From contig VZSE01002737.1 in assembly GCA_013398275.1 (NCBI GenBank), forward strand, positions 1,288,481 to 1,352,480: a stretch of DNA of 64,000 nt, given 5' to 3'. Source of the DNA: Promerops cafer (Eukaryota; Chordata; Aves; Passeriformes; Nectariniidae). The notes beneath the pieces are model-generated. The model was given only the letters and a program-made list of their open reading frames with translations, did not search any database and was not told the DNA's origin. Both the position numbers and the translations under genes were made by a program. Positions 1 to 10,500 of the stretch are shown here, piece by piece (position 1 is the first letter of the stretch; every line of letters begins with the position of its first letter).

Positions 1-2649
1 ATGATGGAGCAGTGCTCTCGTCACAATTATAAATCATATTCCTTGGCTTTCTTGAACCAGCATAGCCTCTAGTGAGAAATCTATGATTTCTGCATTAAGG
101 TCCTTAATGCCAGCCATTTTAGCTTTATAAGGGCATGGAGCACACTGGGTTCATCCTCTGGATCTGGAAGTAGAAGGGTTTAGCTACAGTGGTCTAACAT
201 GGATTTGATGACATCTGGAAACCTAAAGAGTTTAGGCAATCATAAGGAATATGTTTACTTTACCGTTTAACTCTTGTCATAGCTTGTCCTAAGTGTTGCA
301 GAAATAAACCAGTCTTATATTAATCTATTTAAAGTTCAGGTCTAATTGCATGGAAGGTATTTTTTGTCACAATATTAAAGGATATTATGATGTCTGACAA
401 TAATCTTTGTTCTTCTGTTGATTATATGGTTTATGAAGTGCAAGTCTATTTAGAAAAGTTGTCCAGGTGTAAGTAAAAGTGTCTTTTTCCAAGATCAGCA
501 CCTAAATCCCTCACTCTTGTTGCATGGCTCAGCCCAGTGATGAATGTGTTCCTGTGATCCCTGTGGGTGTAACTGCACTAATACAAACCATTGGTGGAAG
601 AAGGAGTTGATTTTGCTACAGCAGCCACAAGCATGTGACAGCTGTCACTGCAGCAAATCCTTCCACCAGAGAGAGGCCTAATAACCTAATCTACCAGGTT
701 TTATTTCCTTTTTTTTTTTTGTTTTTGCTGAGGAGTAGTTTGTTATGCCCTGTGGAATCCCTGGGATCAATCAGGGCCCATCATTCCTTTGAACTCTTGG
801 ACAATAAATCTGTGTTGCACTATTTTTTATATTGAATCATACAGCTGTTTAGGCAGCTCTGTGAAACATTGCTACTGCTAACCTCAGTGGCAAAGTTGTC
901 CTTTTTCTCCTTGCTAATATAACCTTGGATTTGTCATGTTGACGGCAAATGCAGCTTATACTGTGTCCTTAAGTGTGCCTGTAGCTTTACCATCTTCCCC
1001 TACAGCCTCTTCTCAATGTGTAACTTAGTGGTACATCCTCACCTGGTGCTTAAAAAGCTGTACAACACTGCAACGAGGTAACACGGTATTTTTAGGTCTG
1101 AAATTTTAATGTAAGTTACTTGAAATCCTTCACTGTTAGAGCTTGAGTCTGCCCTTACGTGTTTACCATTTGCATAACTCTACTGGAATGTTCTTTGGTT
1201 CACAGTGGTTTTCAACAAATGTTTACAGGCACTGGGTGAAGTGGGAGAAGAACCTCATGGATGTGCCTACCACTTGGCGTTCTCTATTGTTTGGACATTG
1301 TTATTGTTGTGAGCCTTGCAGAATATTCACATATTGTTCTGAAGATTAAAGTTTAGAAGTTGGCTGTTTGGATAGTTCTGAAAACTTGTTGGATTATAGA
1401 ACCATGTACGTCTGACTGTGCTCCTAAACCTCCCACTTCATGAATACCATGGTTTTCTGAGTGAGTACCGCACACTTTTTCACATTTGTAAGCTTCCACC
1501 ACAGCACTTGGCAGTGGGAGGATTGGAGGTGCACCGTGTTCTATGGTGCAGTTATCAGCTCCCCATCACTGCTTGTTCAATAACTGACTGCTGAAGTTAA
1601 CACTTCCTGTAAGACTGCTCTGAAAACATTGGTTTCTTCTTCAAATGGCAGCAGTTGCAGCATCTTACCTGAGGATCAGATTATTTTTTTTACCATGTTT
1701 GGCAGATGAAACTGTTTCTTGGGTGGCAGATAAAACTGAGAATGATTCTGGAGTTTGTCCAGCATCTCCCCAAGAGAAGAGCAAAATAATTATATCAGAC
1801 TTTTATTCCCTGTTTTTATTTAGTTACCCTCTGTTTGTTACAGAAGTAAAGACTTCTTCATCCCTCAGCAGCTTCCCAAGGTGATAGATTGCCTGGTTTA
1901 CCCTTGCAAAGGATAATGTAGGGAATGTGGATCACTTGACCCTAATCTCAAGGGGATGAAGTTACCCCATAGCTGGTACTGTTTATTCACTTTCCATTTA
2001 TTAAAGCTTTTACACTGGCTGGCAGTCAAGAAGCATAGTTTAGATTTGGGTGCAACTCCTAAATAATCACTGTGAGTTTCAAGGAAGAGGGGAATTTTTA
2101 TTATAGAGTGAAAGGGGGAGATTCAAATTAGTTACTTTGACATTCAGAAGAGATACCCAGAAAAAGAGCAAGGCACTTCAAGTTGAGCATATTATGGAGC
2201 TAATAATCTAGTGGAGAATTTTATGGAGGACAGCAATAATTTTCTATATTTAGAAATTTTCTATAAATAAGCTGCAAAAGCCTATGGAAGCAGGGCAGTA
2301 GTCCTTCAGCCACAGCCCTCTCCCTGCAGCAGTATGCTGGACATCCAAAACATTTCACAGTAATGTCAGCAAGACACAAATACACATGGGAAACATCAAG
2401 CATGCAAACTCCTATGTGTAAGTTGTCTGTAGATCTGCACTTCAGTGCAGGCCCCTTTGAACACAGTTTGCATGTAGCTTTTACCTCAAATTGAGCAAAA
2501 GCCTCAGTGAGTATGATTGAAATCAGTCCAGTGAAGATAAGTACGCTGCTTTACATTAACAGATAATGTTCCCTGTTTAATTCCCATTTTCATTTTATAT
2601 ACCTGGAAAAAGCCAACCACCTGAGACAAAATCCCAGTGAAAGGCAGCT
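1..2649. other. Intergenic / 3' flank between ETFBKMT and the expected AMN1 side
   Basis: No exon is recognised here on either strand. The short open frames show no family motif and look like chance. ETFBKMT ends at 2650 on the minus strand, so the right part (about 2097-2649) is probably its 3' UTR. In human and other vertebrates AMN1 lies tail-to-tail with ETFBKMT, so AMN1 3' UTR could enter from the left on the plus strand. AATAAA motifs at about 304 and 804 would suit that, but the terminal AMN1 coding exon was looked for and not found. Confidence 0.6.
2097..2102 (-). other. Candidate polyadenylation signal of ETFBKMT
   Basis: TTTATT on the plus strand reads AATAAA on the minus strand, about 550 bases downstream of the ETFBKMT stop codon. 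It would give a 3' UTR of ordinary length. An ATTAAA variant at 2576-2581 lies only about 70 bases after the stop and is an alternative. Other TTTATT motifs occur further on (about 1983 and 1998). The choice is inference from position only. Confidence 0.35.
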
Positions 2650-3014
2650 TCAAGAGTTGTCTAAGCTGTTTGAGGGCTGGTAACTCCAGACAATACTTGA
2701 TGTTAGCCCATAGTTTTCTTGTCTCGTATACTCAGGCAGTGAATATTCTACAACTTTGTGCAGCTGACTGCAAATGCTGTGGCTTAAAAACTGATGCCTG
2801 CCAGGGTCACCAATCAGAACTTTGGTCTGGTGAATCCTGATGCACTTCTGCAGCCAGTGATGCAGACCATCAGCAAGTTGTTCATCATAAAACATATCTC
2901 CTAGAACTATGAGGTCCCAGTTGCCAGCCTCTGAATTAATGATGTTCTTAATGGTGATGGGGAAGGGATCCAGGTGGTTCAGTTCACAGTTCAAGATCAT
3001 TGCCATTCCTGCAA
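2650..3014 (-). CDS. ETFBKMT: ETFBKMT coding exon 3 (C-terminal half and stop)
   Basis: The acceptor TTTTCTTCAG has its AG at 3016-3015. Using it gives Ile-Ala-Gly-Met at the junction, as in the family; the alternative AG six bases downstream would delete Ala-Gly. The exon encodes about 120 residues including GDMFYDE, the catalytic-pocket loop that replaces the usual D/NPPY motif in this family, and the conserved VLIGDPGR and HKVVEYSL segments. It ends SIVWSYQP followed by seven further residues, SNSLDNS, then TGA (2650-2652). Confidence 0.95.
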
Positions 3015-6000
3015 CTGAAGAAAAGTCAAAGGAAAATTCAAGTTACATTTTAGGATTCTGCCATTCAGCCCTCTTACGTATTTCTGTGACACATCTTTCA
3101 ATTTCATCTCTCAAATGTTGTTGTTCGTCCTATCTAGGGGGCTTCCACAGTTTATGAGTCAGAATCTAGCATGAAGTGATGAAATTTTATCTTGATTACA
3201 CCATGACATAGGGAAGAAGTATTCCTAGAATGGATACCAGTGGAAACCAACCATGGAGTTGGAGTAGAATATAATAACTGCCTTAATCTATGGATATACT
3301 TCCTTCCTAACTAATGAGTAATTAAATTATGAATAAACTGTATTCATAAGTCAGTTATGGAAAGACAGGCTAGAGGAAAAAGGGAAAATCTAGGCCCTAA
3401 TGTACAAGAAAGTACAGGAAAATGCTGTGGTCCTACAGAGAAGTCAACTTGCTGCTTGTGCTTGGAGTTCTCATTCAAACCAGCTGTGATAGTGTATGGT
3501 CAACACTTGACAGAAACTTTCCTGTTTGTTCTAAGGAGCTATGGAGATATACCTGGGCCAAGAGAGGCTGGTACAACCCAGCTTCCAGTACTGGCAAACC
3601 CCATTCCTCTTTTTAGCATTCTTAGGATTCTGTTTGGAACTTGAATTTCTCCCAAATGGAGCGAAGAAAAGTCTGTGTTAAAGTGAGTCAAGAGTTTAAA
3701 ATTTAGAGAAAATGAGAAGTTTAGAGTTTAGAAAATGAATAAGTTACAGAATTTTTAAGGTGTTTAGAAACTATGTAGCTAGTAGAGATAATTAATATTA
3801 ATCAAGAGCTTAGCAAGAGAATTAGAAGTCAACAAGGATTAATTATTAGCATCTGGGAGCAGTTAGAGTTAGCCAAAGTGAGGACAGTATATCATGTATT
3901 TGACTTGGTTGTGTTTGAAGAAGCAATAGAGAGTATACAGACCATTATATATAAGTAGGAACCGTAAATATATTGTAAATACACCTGGCATCTAGCTAAT
4001 TAAAACCAGGATGAAGAAACTGGACTGTCACCAGGGGGTCAGGTAGTCCTGGCAACGAGACAAAGGTGAAGAGTTTGCCAGGAGGAAGATGTCTTGCCTT
4101 CATCTTCAATGAGACCACTGACCCATTTAAAAAACCACCAACCCAATTAAAGAAGGGGACCATACAGCTGTAATGAACATTCAGTTCATTTTAATACAGA
4201 GCGGGGAGTAGGTGGGGTCAGGTGATGAATATGTATAGGCATTTTAGAATATGTAAGACTTTTGTGAATATATGGAGAGCTGAAGCTTTGGGAATTTGCA
4301 AAGGTCTCTGGGGGGATACCCCCTGTGTGCCCAGTGCTGAAATAAGCATGCCACTTTTCAACTAGATTAGCTGAAGAGTATTTTGTCCAGTACTTCAAAA
4401 GGTGCTTTAAAAATTAGTAAGTATCTTTACACAGAGGTGAAAAAAAAGCCTTACTAGGGTCAATGTCATTGGCAAGGACTTGGGATGCACCACTCATCAC
4501 AGCAGCTATTGCTGTTGCTCCACATCCACTTCCAAGATCCAGAACCGATCGCCCTTTAACCACATGTGGATTATCTAAAATGTATCTGAAAAAGAAAAGC
4601 TGTTAAAGCAGTGAACAAGATCATGCAAATTTCTCAGGTTTACATTATACTGCATAAGAGTTTCTTGCCAAACTTGTAATGAAGTGTGGTACCCTAACAC
4701 TATTCCACATGTGCAGCTGCCACGAAACTCCGTATTTGTCTTGGATGATAAAAAAATCAAGAACCATTATTTTTCTCCCTTACTCCTCCCCCACCCACAA
4801 ACAAAAAGAAATTCAGCCAAGTAAGCAACATTTTATGTCAATCAGCTCCTTCTCTGAAGGTAAGCTTCTCTGTTAAGTAGACACAAACTGGTAAGTAGAC
4901 ACTTCCAGGTAACTAGAATTCATCAGAATGCATGAGAAATAGTAAAGTAAGGATTTGTAGAAATTAAAAGCAGTCTGACTGTACAAACATGATGTGTTCA
5001 CAGTGAATATGGTGCCCACCCGCCAACCTGAAACACTGCTTATGCAACTGCTTGGAAGAAAGAGGCATTTCTCCTCTCTCTTTTGCTGAGCCATGCAGAT
5101 AGAAATGCAAGTAGTTTGAGACTGCTTAGTGTTGTTCCTGAGTAGCAACAAGAAAAATGAATAGAGCTGTGGTGAGCAGAAAGGGTATCTTCATCTAATT
5201 GCTGACACCTGCCAAGAGGAATCTTGAAAAACCTTTAGGCTGGAAGTGGAGAACTGACAGAAGGCAAGTAGCAGTTACTGTTAAATACTGTGAATCGTAT
5301 TATAGCCATTGCAGAGGCTTCAAAACTTTAACAACTGCCTTGAAATTCAGTTTGCTGCAAAGGGGAAAGCCCCAGGTGTCAGGGAGAGGAGCCCTGGGTG
5401 AAAGGAATTACTACAAACTGCCATAGTTTTACTACTGATTTCTAGATCTTCTTTTGAAGTAGAAATAAGAAAGGATTGTACATTTGTGTTATCTTCTGAC
5501 AGGGAGAGCGATGGCTGACTCTTCACAGAGGGCTAGAGGTAAGCACAGCTTTTGCAGGGGCATTCCAGTGCAGGTAACTCTAACAGACATGTTAAGACTG
5601 GTGTACATTGGGAAGGGATGGATGGAAATGCCTGGGCCTGGGAGCAGCAGCAGGAATGGCACCAAGAGGCCTAGTAAGCTTGCCAAGTGCAGGACATTTG
5701 TGTCAAGGCTCAGCAGCTCAGATGTTTAACAGCATTCCCCTAAGGACAGCCTCTAGTTTACCAGCAGGACCAAGGACAGGCATGGCATCTCCACAGAAGT
5801 GCTGTGTTTCTCCTCTCTAGGGGCTCCACTGGGATTTGCCATGACTTTCCATTAGTAATTTGTGTAGGGCATGATGTGGCCCCGATGCTGCAAATGCTTT
5901 GTTTCCAGCTGAGTGCTTACTGAGTTACTGCTGCTGATTGTGGTGACTCAGGACAGCTGGATGCTGCTGTATCCCCTGTCACAGTGCACACAGTGTCTCT

Positions 6001-7485
6001 GCCCTCCTGGGTTAATGAGGAATCTTGGATTACACCAAGAGTAGCAGCTTGAAACAGGAGACTCCTGATGCTGTGGAAATGCCAACTGTGATAGGAGGAT
6101 ACTTATGGAGGCAACCATATGTTTTTGTGTTCCCTTTTTACTCTTCCAAATTATGCAACTGATTTCTGACATTTCTTAATACATGAAACCAATGCATAAG
6201 CAGTGAGATGATAGAGTATGAAATGCCAGATTATTATTATTGCAACCCAAATATCTGAGCATACAAATCATATGATAACAAAATTAAGAGATTAACTAGT
6301 TTGTTTTATATACCTCATGTTTAGGAGCACTCTAGTTCATCTACATGGCATAATCTACTTGTAATTTAACAGTAAGACTCATCTTTTACCTGGTCAAAAC
6401 TGCCTTCTTATTTATGCTTTCTTGCAGAAAAACAGTAACGCCCCAATTCAGATTCTTCCCTTTCATCTATGTGGGGACTCTCTGACAGCTTGTTCTCTGC
6501 TGTAAAAATTAAGATTTTTTTTTTTTCTGCTGTTTAAGTGAGAGATTTGATTTCACAAAATAAAAACTCTAGTTCTTGGGAATCAGGAACATTAAAGACA
6601 TTTTGACAGTCAGCAGCCAAAATCAAAATGTGGCTTCTGATGTGACTAAAAGCCACAAAAAGTTGTGACAATAAGGCTGCTGAAATCTTAGATGAGGAGA
6701 GTTACTCAGGCAAGCCAGCACTCCAAGTGCATCAGCATCATACTACTTTTCTCAACAGACCAGAGGCACATCCACACTCCTGTCTGTCTCCAACAAAAAA
6801 CCCACACACGTTACGACAAAATAGCAATCCTCTTATTTGGAGTGATAGAATTAAACACTTCACTCGGTTTTGATGGCAACTGCACAGCCCTTCCATGGAT
6901 CCAAATTCAGCCCCGTTGTTAGCACATGCATGGCCACTGATTATAACAAATTGCTACTTCAAAGATGAAAGTTATTTTACTCAGCAGGTGCTGGAACTTG
7001 CTGCCGGCCAGCAGAGGTTGGGACACTCCAGTAATAAGCAGAGAGGAGGATGGATAATGCACCCATAATAGGCAAACACACATCACTAGAAATTGCTACA
7101 AACAGAGCCCGGTCTGACATCCTGGCACACTGGACTTATCAGCTGTGGTGAATTTTGCTGCGTACCTGGAGAGGGCTTGGCCTCCTGGCCAGTAAATTGC
7201 CCAGAAGGGGTCCCCATAAGGCCACAGGTCAGGCTTTTCTCTCCAGAACCTGCAGCGAGGGGTGAGGAGGCGCAGCCGGATCTCTGGTGTGAGGTGCCCG
7301 CTGTTGGTGACCTTGGTGTTCTCCTCCAAAAACGCTCTCACCTCAGGGTCCAGAGACTTGCCTGCGCTCCAGTGGCAGCAGCGCTTCCAGCACAGAGAGG
7401 GGCCTCCCCTCCTGCTTCTCCACACCTTGGCAAGGGTGTTCTGCCTGCCCAAGAGGAGGAGCCACTTCCAGCCACGGAAGGCCAT
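2650..7485 (-). CDS. ETFBKMT: Electron transfer flavoprotein beta subunit lysine N-methyltransferase (three coding exons)
   Basis: The CDS joins 7485-7166, 4585-4455 and 3014-2650 on the minus strand. Exon lengths of 320, 131 and 365 give 816 bases, 271 amino acids plus TGA. All three junctions are GT/AG and keep frame: the first splits an Arg codon and the second an Ile codon. The enzyme is known to trimethylate lysines of ETFB in the mitochondrial matrix and dampen electron transfer from acyl-CoA dehydrogenases. Visible signs are a basic, Trp/Arg-rich N-terminus lacking acidic residues (about 1-43, presequence-like), the family segment around WAIYWPGGQALSR (about 95-107), the SAM-binding motif VLDLGSGCG (121-129), the acidic strand-2 motif NDIDP (146-150) and GDMFYDE (189-195), then the conserved C-terminal VLIGDPGR and WSYQP. 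Human ETFBKMT is about 262 residues, so the length fits. The start is set by an in-frame TGA three codons upstream (7492-7494) and a strong context (A at -3, G at +4). Confidence 0.95.
3015..4454 (-). other. ETFBKMT intron between coding exons 2 and 3
   Basis: A GT-AG intron of 1440 bases. It holds an AT- and purine-rich block (about 3676-4160) that resembles a retroviral LTR, listed separately. No exon is seen in it. Confidence 0.85.
3676..4160 (+). mobile_element. Possible degenerate solo LTR
   Basis: This block differs in texture from its surroundings. A purine-rich part has many repeats of the TTTAGA / GAAAATGA kind. It is followed by a TATA-like TTATATATAAG at about 3944-3954, about 55 bases later by AATTAAAA at about 3999-4006, then a mixed stretch. 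The order resembles U3, TATA, R and U5 of an avian endogenous retrovirus LTR. It could start with TG at 3676. I could not define a matching CA end or target-site duplication, and no internal retroviral gene is present. The family is unknown, and it could be simple AT-rich intron. Confidence 0.35.
4455..4585 (-). CDS. ETFBKMT: ETFBKMT coding exon 2 (SAM-binding motif)
   Basis: This 131-base exon is bounded by an acceptor with a pyrimidine tract ending TTTTTCAG (AG at 4587-4586) and a donor CCTA/GTAAGG (GT at 4454-4453). It encodes residues 108-150: YILDNPHVVKGRS, then VLDLGSGCGATAIAA (motif I of seven-beta-strand methyltransferases), then LANDIDP. No in-frame Met lies before the conserved part, so it is easily missed by ORF calling. 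Joining to its neighbours restores the family sequence (LSR/Y and DP/IAG). Confidence 0.94.
4586..7165 (-). other. ETFBKMT intron between coding exons 1 and 2
   Basis: A GT-AG intron of 2580 bases. Short open frames on both strands (for example around 5484-5820) show no known motif. I see nothing else recognisable apart from a short T run at about 6513-6525. Confidence 0.85.
7166..7485 (-). CDS. ETFBKMT: ETFBKMT coding exon 1
   Basis: This exon encodes the start Met to the first two bases of Arg107. It ends at a donor reading CCAG/GTACG on the minus strand (GT at 7165-7164). Beyond the donor the open frame runs on into intron sequence for about 22 codons, so the longer ORF down to 7096 is not all coding. 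It carries the presequence-like N-terminus and the conserved stretch from SLDPEVRAFLEENT to WPGGQALSR. The first 40 or so residues diverge from what I recall of mammalian orthologues except for the opening Met-Ala and Gly-Trp-Lys, as is common for targeting peptides. Confidence 0.93.
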
Positions 7486-7612
7486 GCTTCCTCAAGGACA
7501 CCAGCCTTCCTCAGGAGAGCTCAGAGCACAGCTTATTTGAAGCAAGTGATGAGGCACAAAGCTCAAAACAGACTCACAGGAAGTTGTTTTTCATAGTGAT
7601 GGATGACAATTC
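7486..7612 (-). other. ETFBKMT: ETFBKMT 5' UTR part of the first coding exon
   Basis: On the minus strand a strong acceptor (pyrimidine-rich tract ending TCTCCTTTCAG, AG at 7614-7613) lies 127 bases before the start codon. The exon therefore probably begins at 7612 and is preceded by at least one non-coding exon nearer the CpG island at about 10.2-10.5 kb. An in-frame TGA at 7492-7494 shows this part is untranslated in the main frame. Confidence 0.7.
7574..7594 (-). CDS. Short upstream ORF in the ETFBKMT leader (6 codons)
   Basis: The predicted leader contains ATG at 7594-7592 followed by five codons and TGA (7576-7574), giving MKNNFL. It ends 88 bases before the main start codon, so reinitiation is possible. 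It starts only 18 bases inside the inferred exon, so it exists in the mRNA only if the acceptor at 7613 is used. Translation is inferred. Confidence 0.4.
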   Translation of the reverse strand: MKNNFL

Positions 7613-9710
7613 CTGAAAGGAGAAAAATGCTACGTAAGTGATGTTTCTTCAGTGACTTCAAGGCTTTGCACCACCAGGGATTTTAAGAAGAGGAGGTCCC
7701 TGTGCTCTTGTGCCTTGCCCCTGCCCAGTCTTAAGTCTGAATGAAGTGGTATTCAAGGAAGAAGCTATCAAGAGACCCATTCAGAAGAGTACTCTAAACT
7801 TATCCAGTGAGAAACAACCAGTTAGTGGGACAGCTGATAGAGCTAAAAATTAAATGTGCAACCTTTTAACATCTCTCTCCCTCTGCCCTGAAGATACACA
7901 CACAGAGCAATCTACTCCCATTTAGGGTTCTTCCACTGAATCTTCAGATTTTGCAGGAAGACTCTGGCATTGCAGGGCCTGTGGACATAGCAATAGTTAT
8001 CAGTAGGTTGTTTGAAGAGACATCATTTATTACCAGTTTTATAATGGCGATGAATCCTTATACAAAAGCATTTTTTAAAGGCAAGCAATTAAAGGATTTC
8101 CTCTCTCTCCCTAAAATTCATCAGTCTGCCAGCTCAAAAATTGACAAAAATAGAAAAAAAGCCCAAAACTCATCTTAACCAGAGTAGTCCCAACTTCATT
8201 GCATTTCAGTCTGTATTTCAAAGGATTGGTTAGTCTTGTGGTGCAATAGTCTCATGTGGATGCTGTCAGTTGTAGAAGAAAGCAGACCTCCATCCCTGCA
8301 GCCCACTCTGAGACACTATATAAATATGCTCCAAGCTGTCTGAAGAGAGAAACTGAATCCAACACATTTAAATTAAGTTTTTAAAAGGTGATACATTCAG
8401 ACTGGACCGTCTTGTCACACCACTCAAGGTGTGTAGTACACTTCACACAAGCAGTGAAGGAGAATGAAAGATTGGTACGTCAGAGTAGAGATTCATTTAA
8501 AAATCAAGAGAATGGAGAATGGAGAGCCACAGCACTGCACTGAGAGGCAAAGGAAGAGCCTCTCAGCACTTTATCACCAAACTTTCCTCACCTACCAACT
8601 CTTGCAGACTATGGGCTTTTCCTATGCTGATCCTGCAAGTACACTCAGCAAGATGTGGTCTGAAGGGAGAGGAAATGTTTTCCAGCCTTCCTGCTTAGAG
8701 CTTCTTCACCCATCCATTAGTATTTCCATATCCTTTTTCCTTCTTTACCTTGCTCTCTAATTTCTTTTCAAAAACTCAGACTTCCTTGCTCCAGGGCACA
8801 GCTTTTGTACCTCCCCTGAAACTGACGACCAGAGGAGCATTTCAGGCCTGTGCTTCCACAACATCAAGACTGCAAGTACAAACAGACAAGAAATTGAACT
8901 CGTTGTTTTGCAATTGTTTTCTCTCTTTTGCCGTGGTTTTCACAAACCAGCAGAATAATGCATGAAAAAAACCAGCTTTCATCCCAGGCCCGACAATTTT
9001 TCACAACAGAAGAATGATGGACACTTCACCATCTAATAGCTGTGCTGGTTGTCCTTAAAACTAGACAAAGGGACAACAGGAATGATATGCCAATGAAACA
9101 GTCTTAACAGTGTAATTCATTAGATCAGTTTTTCTTTATTTGTATCTTTAGAAAAAAATTCATATGTGTTTAGTGGTATTTTTGTTGTGTGCTGGGCTCT
9201 GCTTTAAGTACTGGCTTTAGTTTCATCACTTACTAAATCGTTAAGCTGTGAACTTCACACTTAGCTATTTAGGCTGATACTCCCACTACATCTTTGTTTA
9301 AATCATTGGCTAAAGGCTTTATGTTTCTATTAAAAATAAATACACACGATCAAACATTTTGCATTTTTCCACACTGGAGAATGCCATTCAGCAGAGTCCA
9401 TGTAATTAATGAATGCAATTAACAAATGCCTTCCTTCTTAAAGGCAGAGCTTTATAATCCTCATCTGTCTAAGGGAAGCGTGATGTTAACTGCAATCAAT
9501 TGGAGAGATAAATCTTGTCAGCAAATGCTGTATGCTGGCTTTTCTCCACGAATTACTGCAAATTAGCAGGCCTGAGATTCTGTAGCGTTTATTTTGCATA
9601 GCCTGTCACGATGGTTACTCTCCTGAAATTAATTGTCAGTTCAGAAACACCTGCCAAGAGCTCAGCGCTCAAGATGCCAAACTGAGCTTAAGTGCTTAGT
9701 GAGGGAAGGC

Positions 9711-9965
9711 ATCAGGATGGACATCCCTGTGTTTGACACTCCTGGCCCATCCGTTTTCCTGGGAATAAAATCAGGATGGATAACAGGATGGCATCCCTGT
9801 GTTTGACACTCCTAGCCCATTCATCTTACAGGGAATAAAATCAGGATGGATAGCAGGATGGATATCCCTGTGCTTGACACTCCTGGCCCGTCCATCTTAC
9901 AGGGAATAAAATCAGGGTGGATATCCCTGCATTTGACACTACTGGCCGGGCCCATCTTACTATAA
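9711..9965. repeat. Minisatellite, four units of about 55-71 bp
   Basis: Four tandem units begin with ATCAGG(A/G)TGGA at 9711, 9770, 9840 and 9911. Each contains CATCCCTG or TATCCCTG, then TTTGACACT or CTTGACACT, then CCATC or CCATT, and the first three end with GGGAATAAA. Unit lengths are 59, 70, 71 and about 55. The longer middle units carry an extra internal CAGGATGG-like copy of about 11-12 bases. Unit differences are point changes plus this internal duplication, so the array is not brand new. It lies about 200 bases from the presumed ETFBKMT promoter. Confidence 0.95.
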
Positions 9966-10122
9966 ATCAGTGGGCGAGTAGAACTTGGATAAGAAGACAA
10001 AACGTAGCAAAACACATCAGAAAAATCTCCCCTCCCCGCCAAAAAAAAACCTCGAACCCCCAAACCAAACCCCAATTTCTATGCAATTTAAGCCTTTTTT
10101 TTTTNNAATTTTTTTAATTTTT

Positions 10123-10125
<3 letters not shown>

Positions 10126-10163
<38 letters not shown>
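10126..10163. repeat. T homopolymer (38 bases)
   Basis: An uninterrupted run of 38 T on the plus strand, preceded by other short T runs and the NN at 10105-10106. Its length is unreliable because homopolymers of this size are hard to sequence. It abuts the ETFBKMT CpG island. Confidence 0.95.
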
Positions 10164-10165
<2 letters not shown>

Positions 10166-10500
10166 GCAGCAAGAGCCGTCCAAAGGCCAACCACCCCGCC
10201 CTGCCTTCCCCTCGGAGGATGCCGGCCCTACCCACGCCCGCTCCTGCGAGGGAGGCAAACACCGCCCGCGCCGCGGGCCGAGCGGCCGGGGCCGCCCCGC
10301 CGCCATCGCCACTCGGCAAAGCGGCCGCGGGCCTTGGGAGCACGGGCNGCCCGCCCTTAAAGCGGCAGCGCCGCCGAGCCCTCCGCTGGGCCTCGGGCCG
10401 GTTCTCTTTCTCGTCCTGCGGCCCCTGCCGCGCTCCGAGTCCGCACCCCTGCTCGGTGCCGTGGGCTTGCTCCGCTCCTAACGCGTTTGAAAGGCTTTTC
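10164..10500 (-). promoter_or_regulatory. CpG island, probable ETFBKMT promoter / first exon
   Basis: Very GC- and CpG-rich sequence (many CCGCCG, GCGGCC and CGCCCGC motifs) in an AT-rich setting, about 2.7 kb upstream of the first coding exon of the minus-strand ETFBKMT. Position and composition suit a housekeeping promoter and non-coding first exon. No single convincing splice donor was found on the minus strand, so the exon edge is open. An ambiguous base at 10348 lies inside. The long frames reading through it are a by-product of base composition. Confidence 0.6.

Larger units (their letters stand above)
7613..10163 (-). other. Probable ETFBKMT 5' intron with candidate regulatory block and minisatellite
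   Basis: This lies between the inferred 5' UTR acceptor and the CpG island. It contains no recognised exon. It includes an AT-rich, repeat-poor block at about 9340-9650 that looks like a candidate conserved non-coding element, a minisatellite at 9711-9965, a two-base ambiguity at 10105-10106 and a T homopolymer at 10126-10163. The exact first exon and donor could not be fixed. Confidence 0.55.

Noticed and set aside
7096..7165. Extension of the ETFBKMT exon 1 frame past the donor
   Set aside because: The conserved protein stops at the GT donor at 7165, and the following residues do not match the family; exon 2 continues it.
7093..7596. 167-codon plus-strand frame
   Set aside because: It is the antisense shadow of ETFBKMT coding exon 1, which is identified with confidence on the minus strand.
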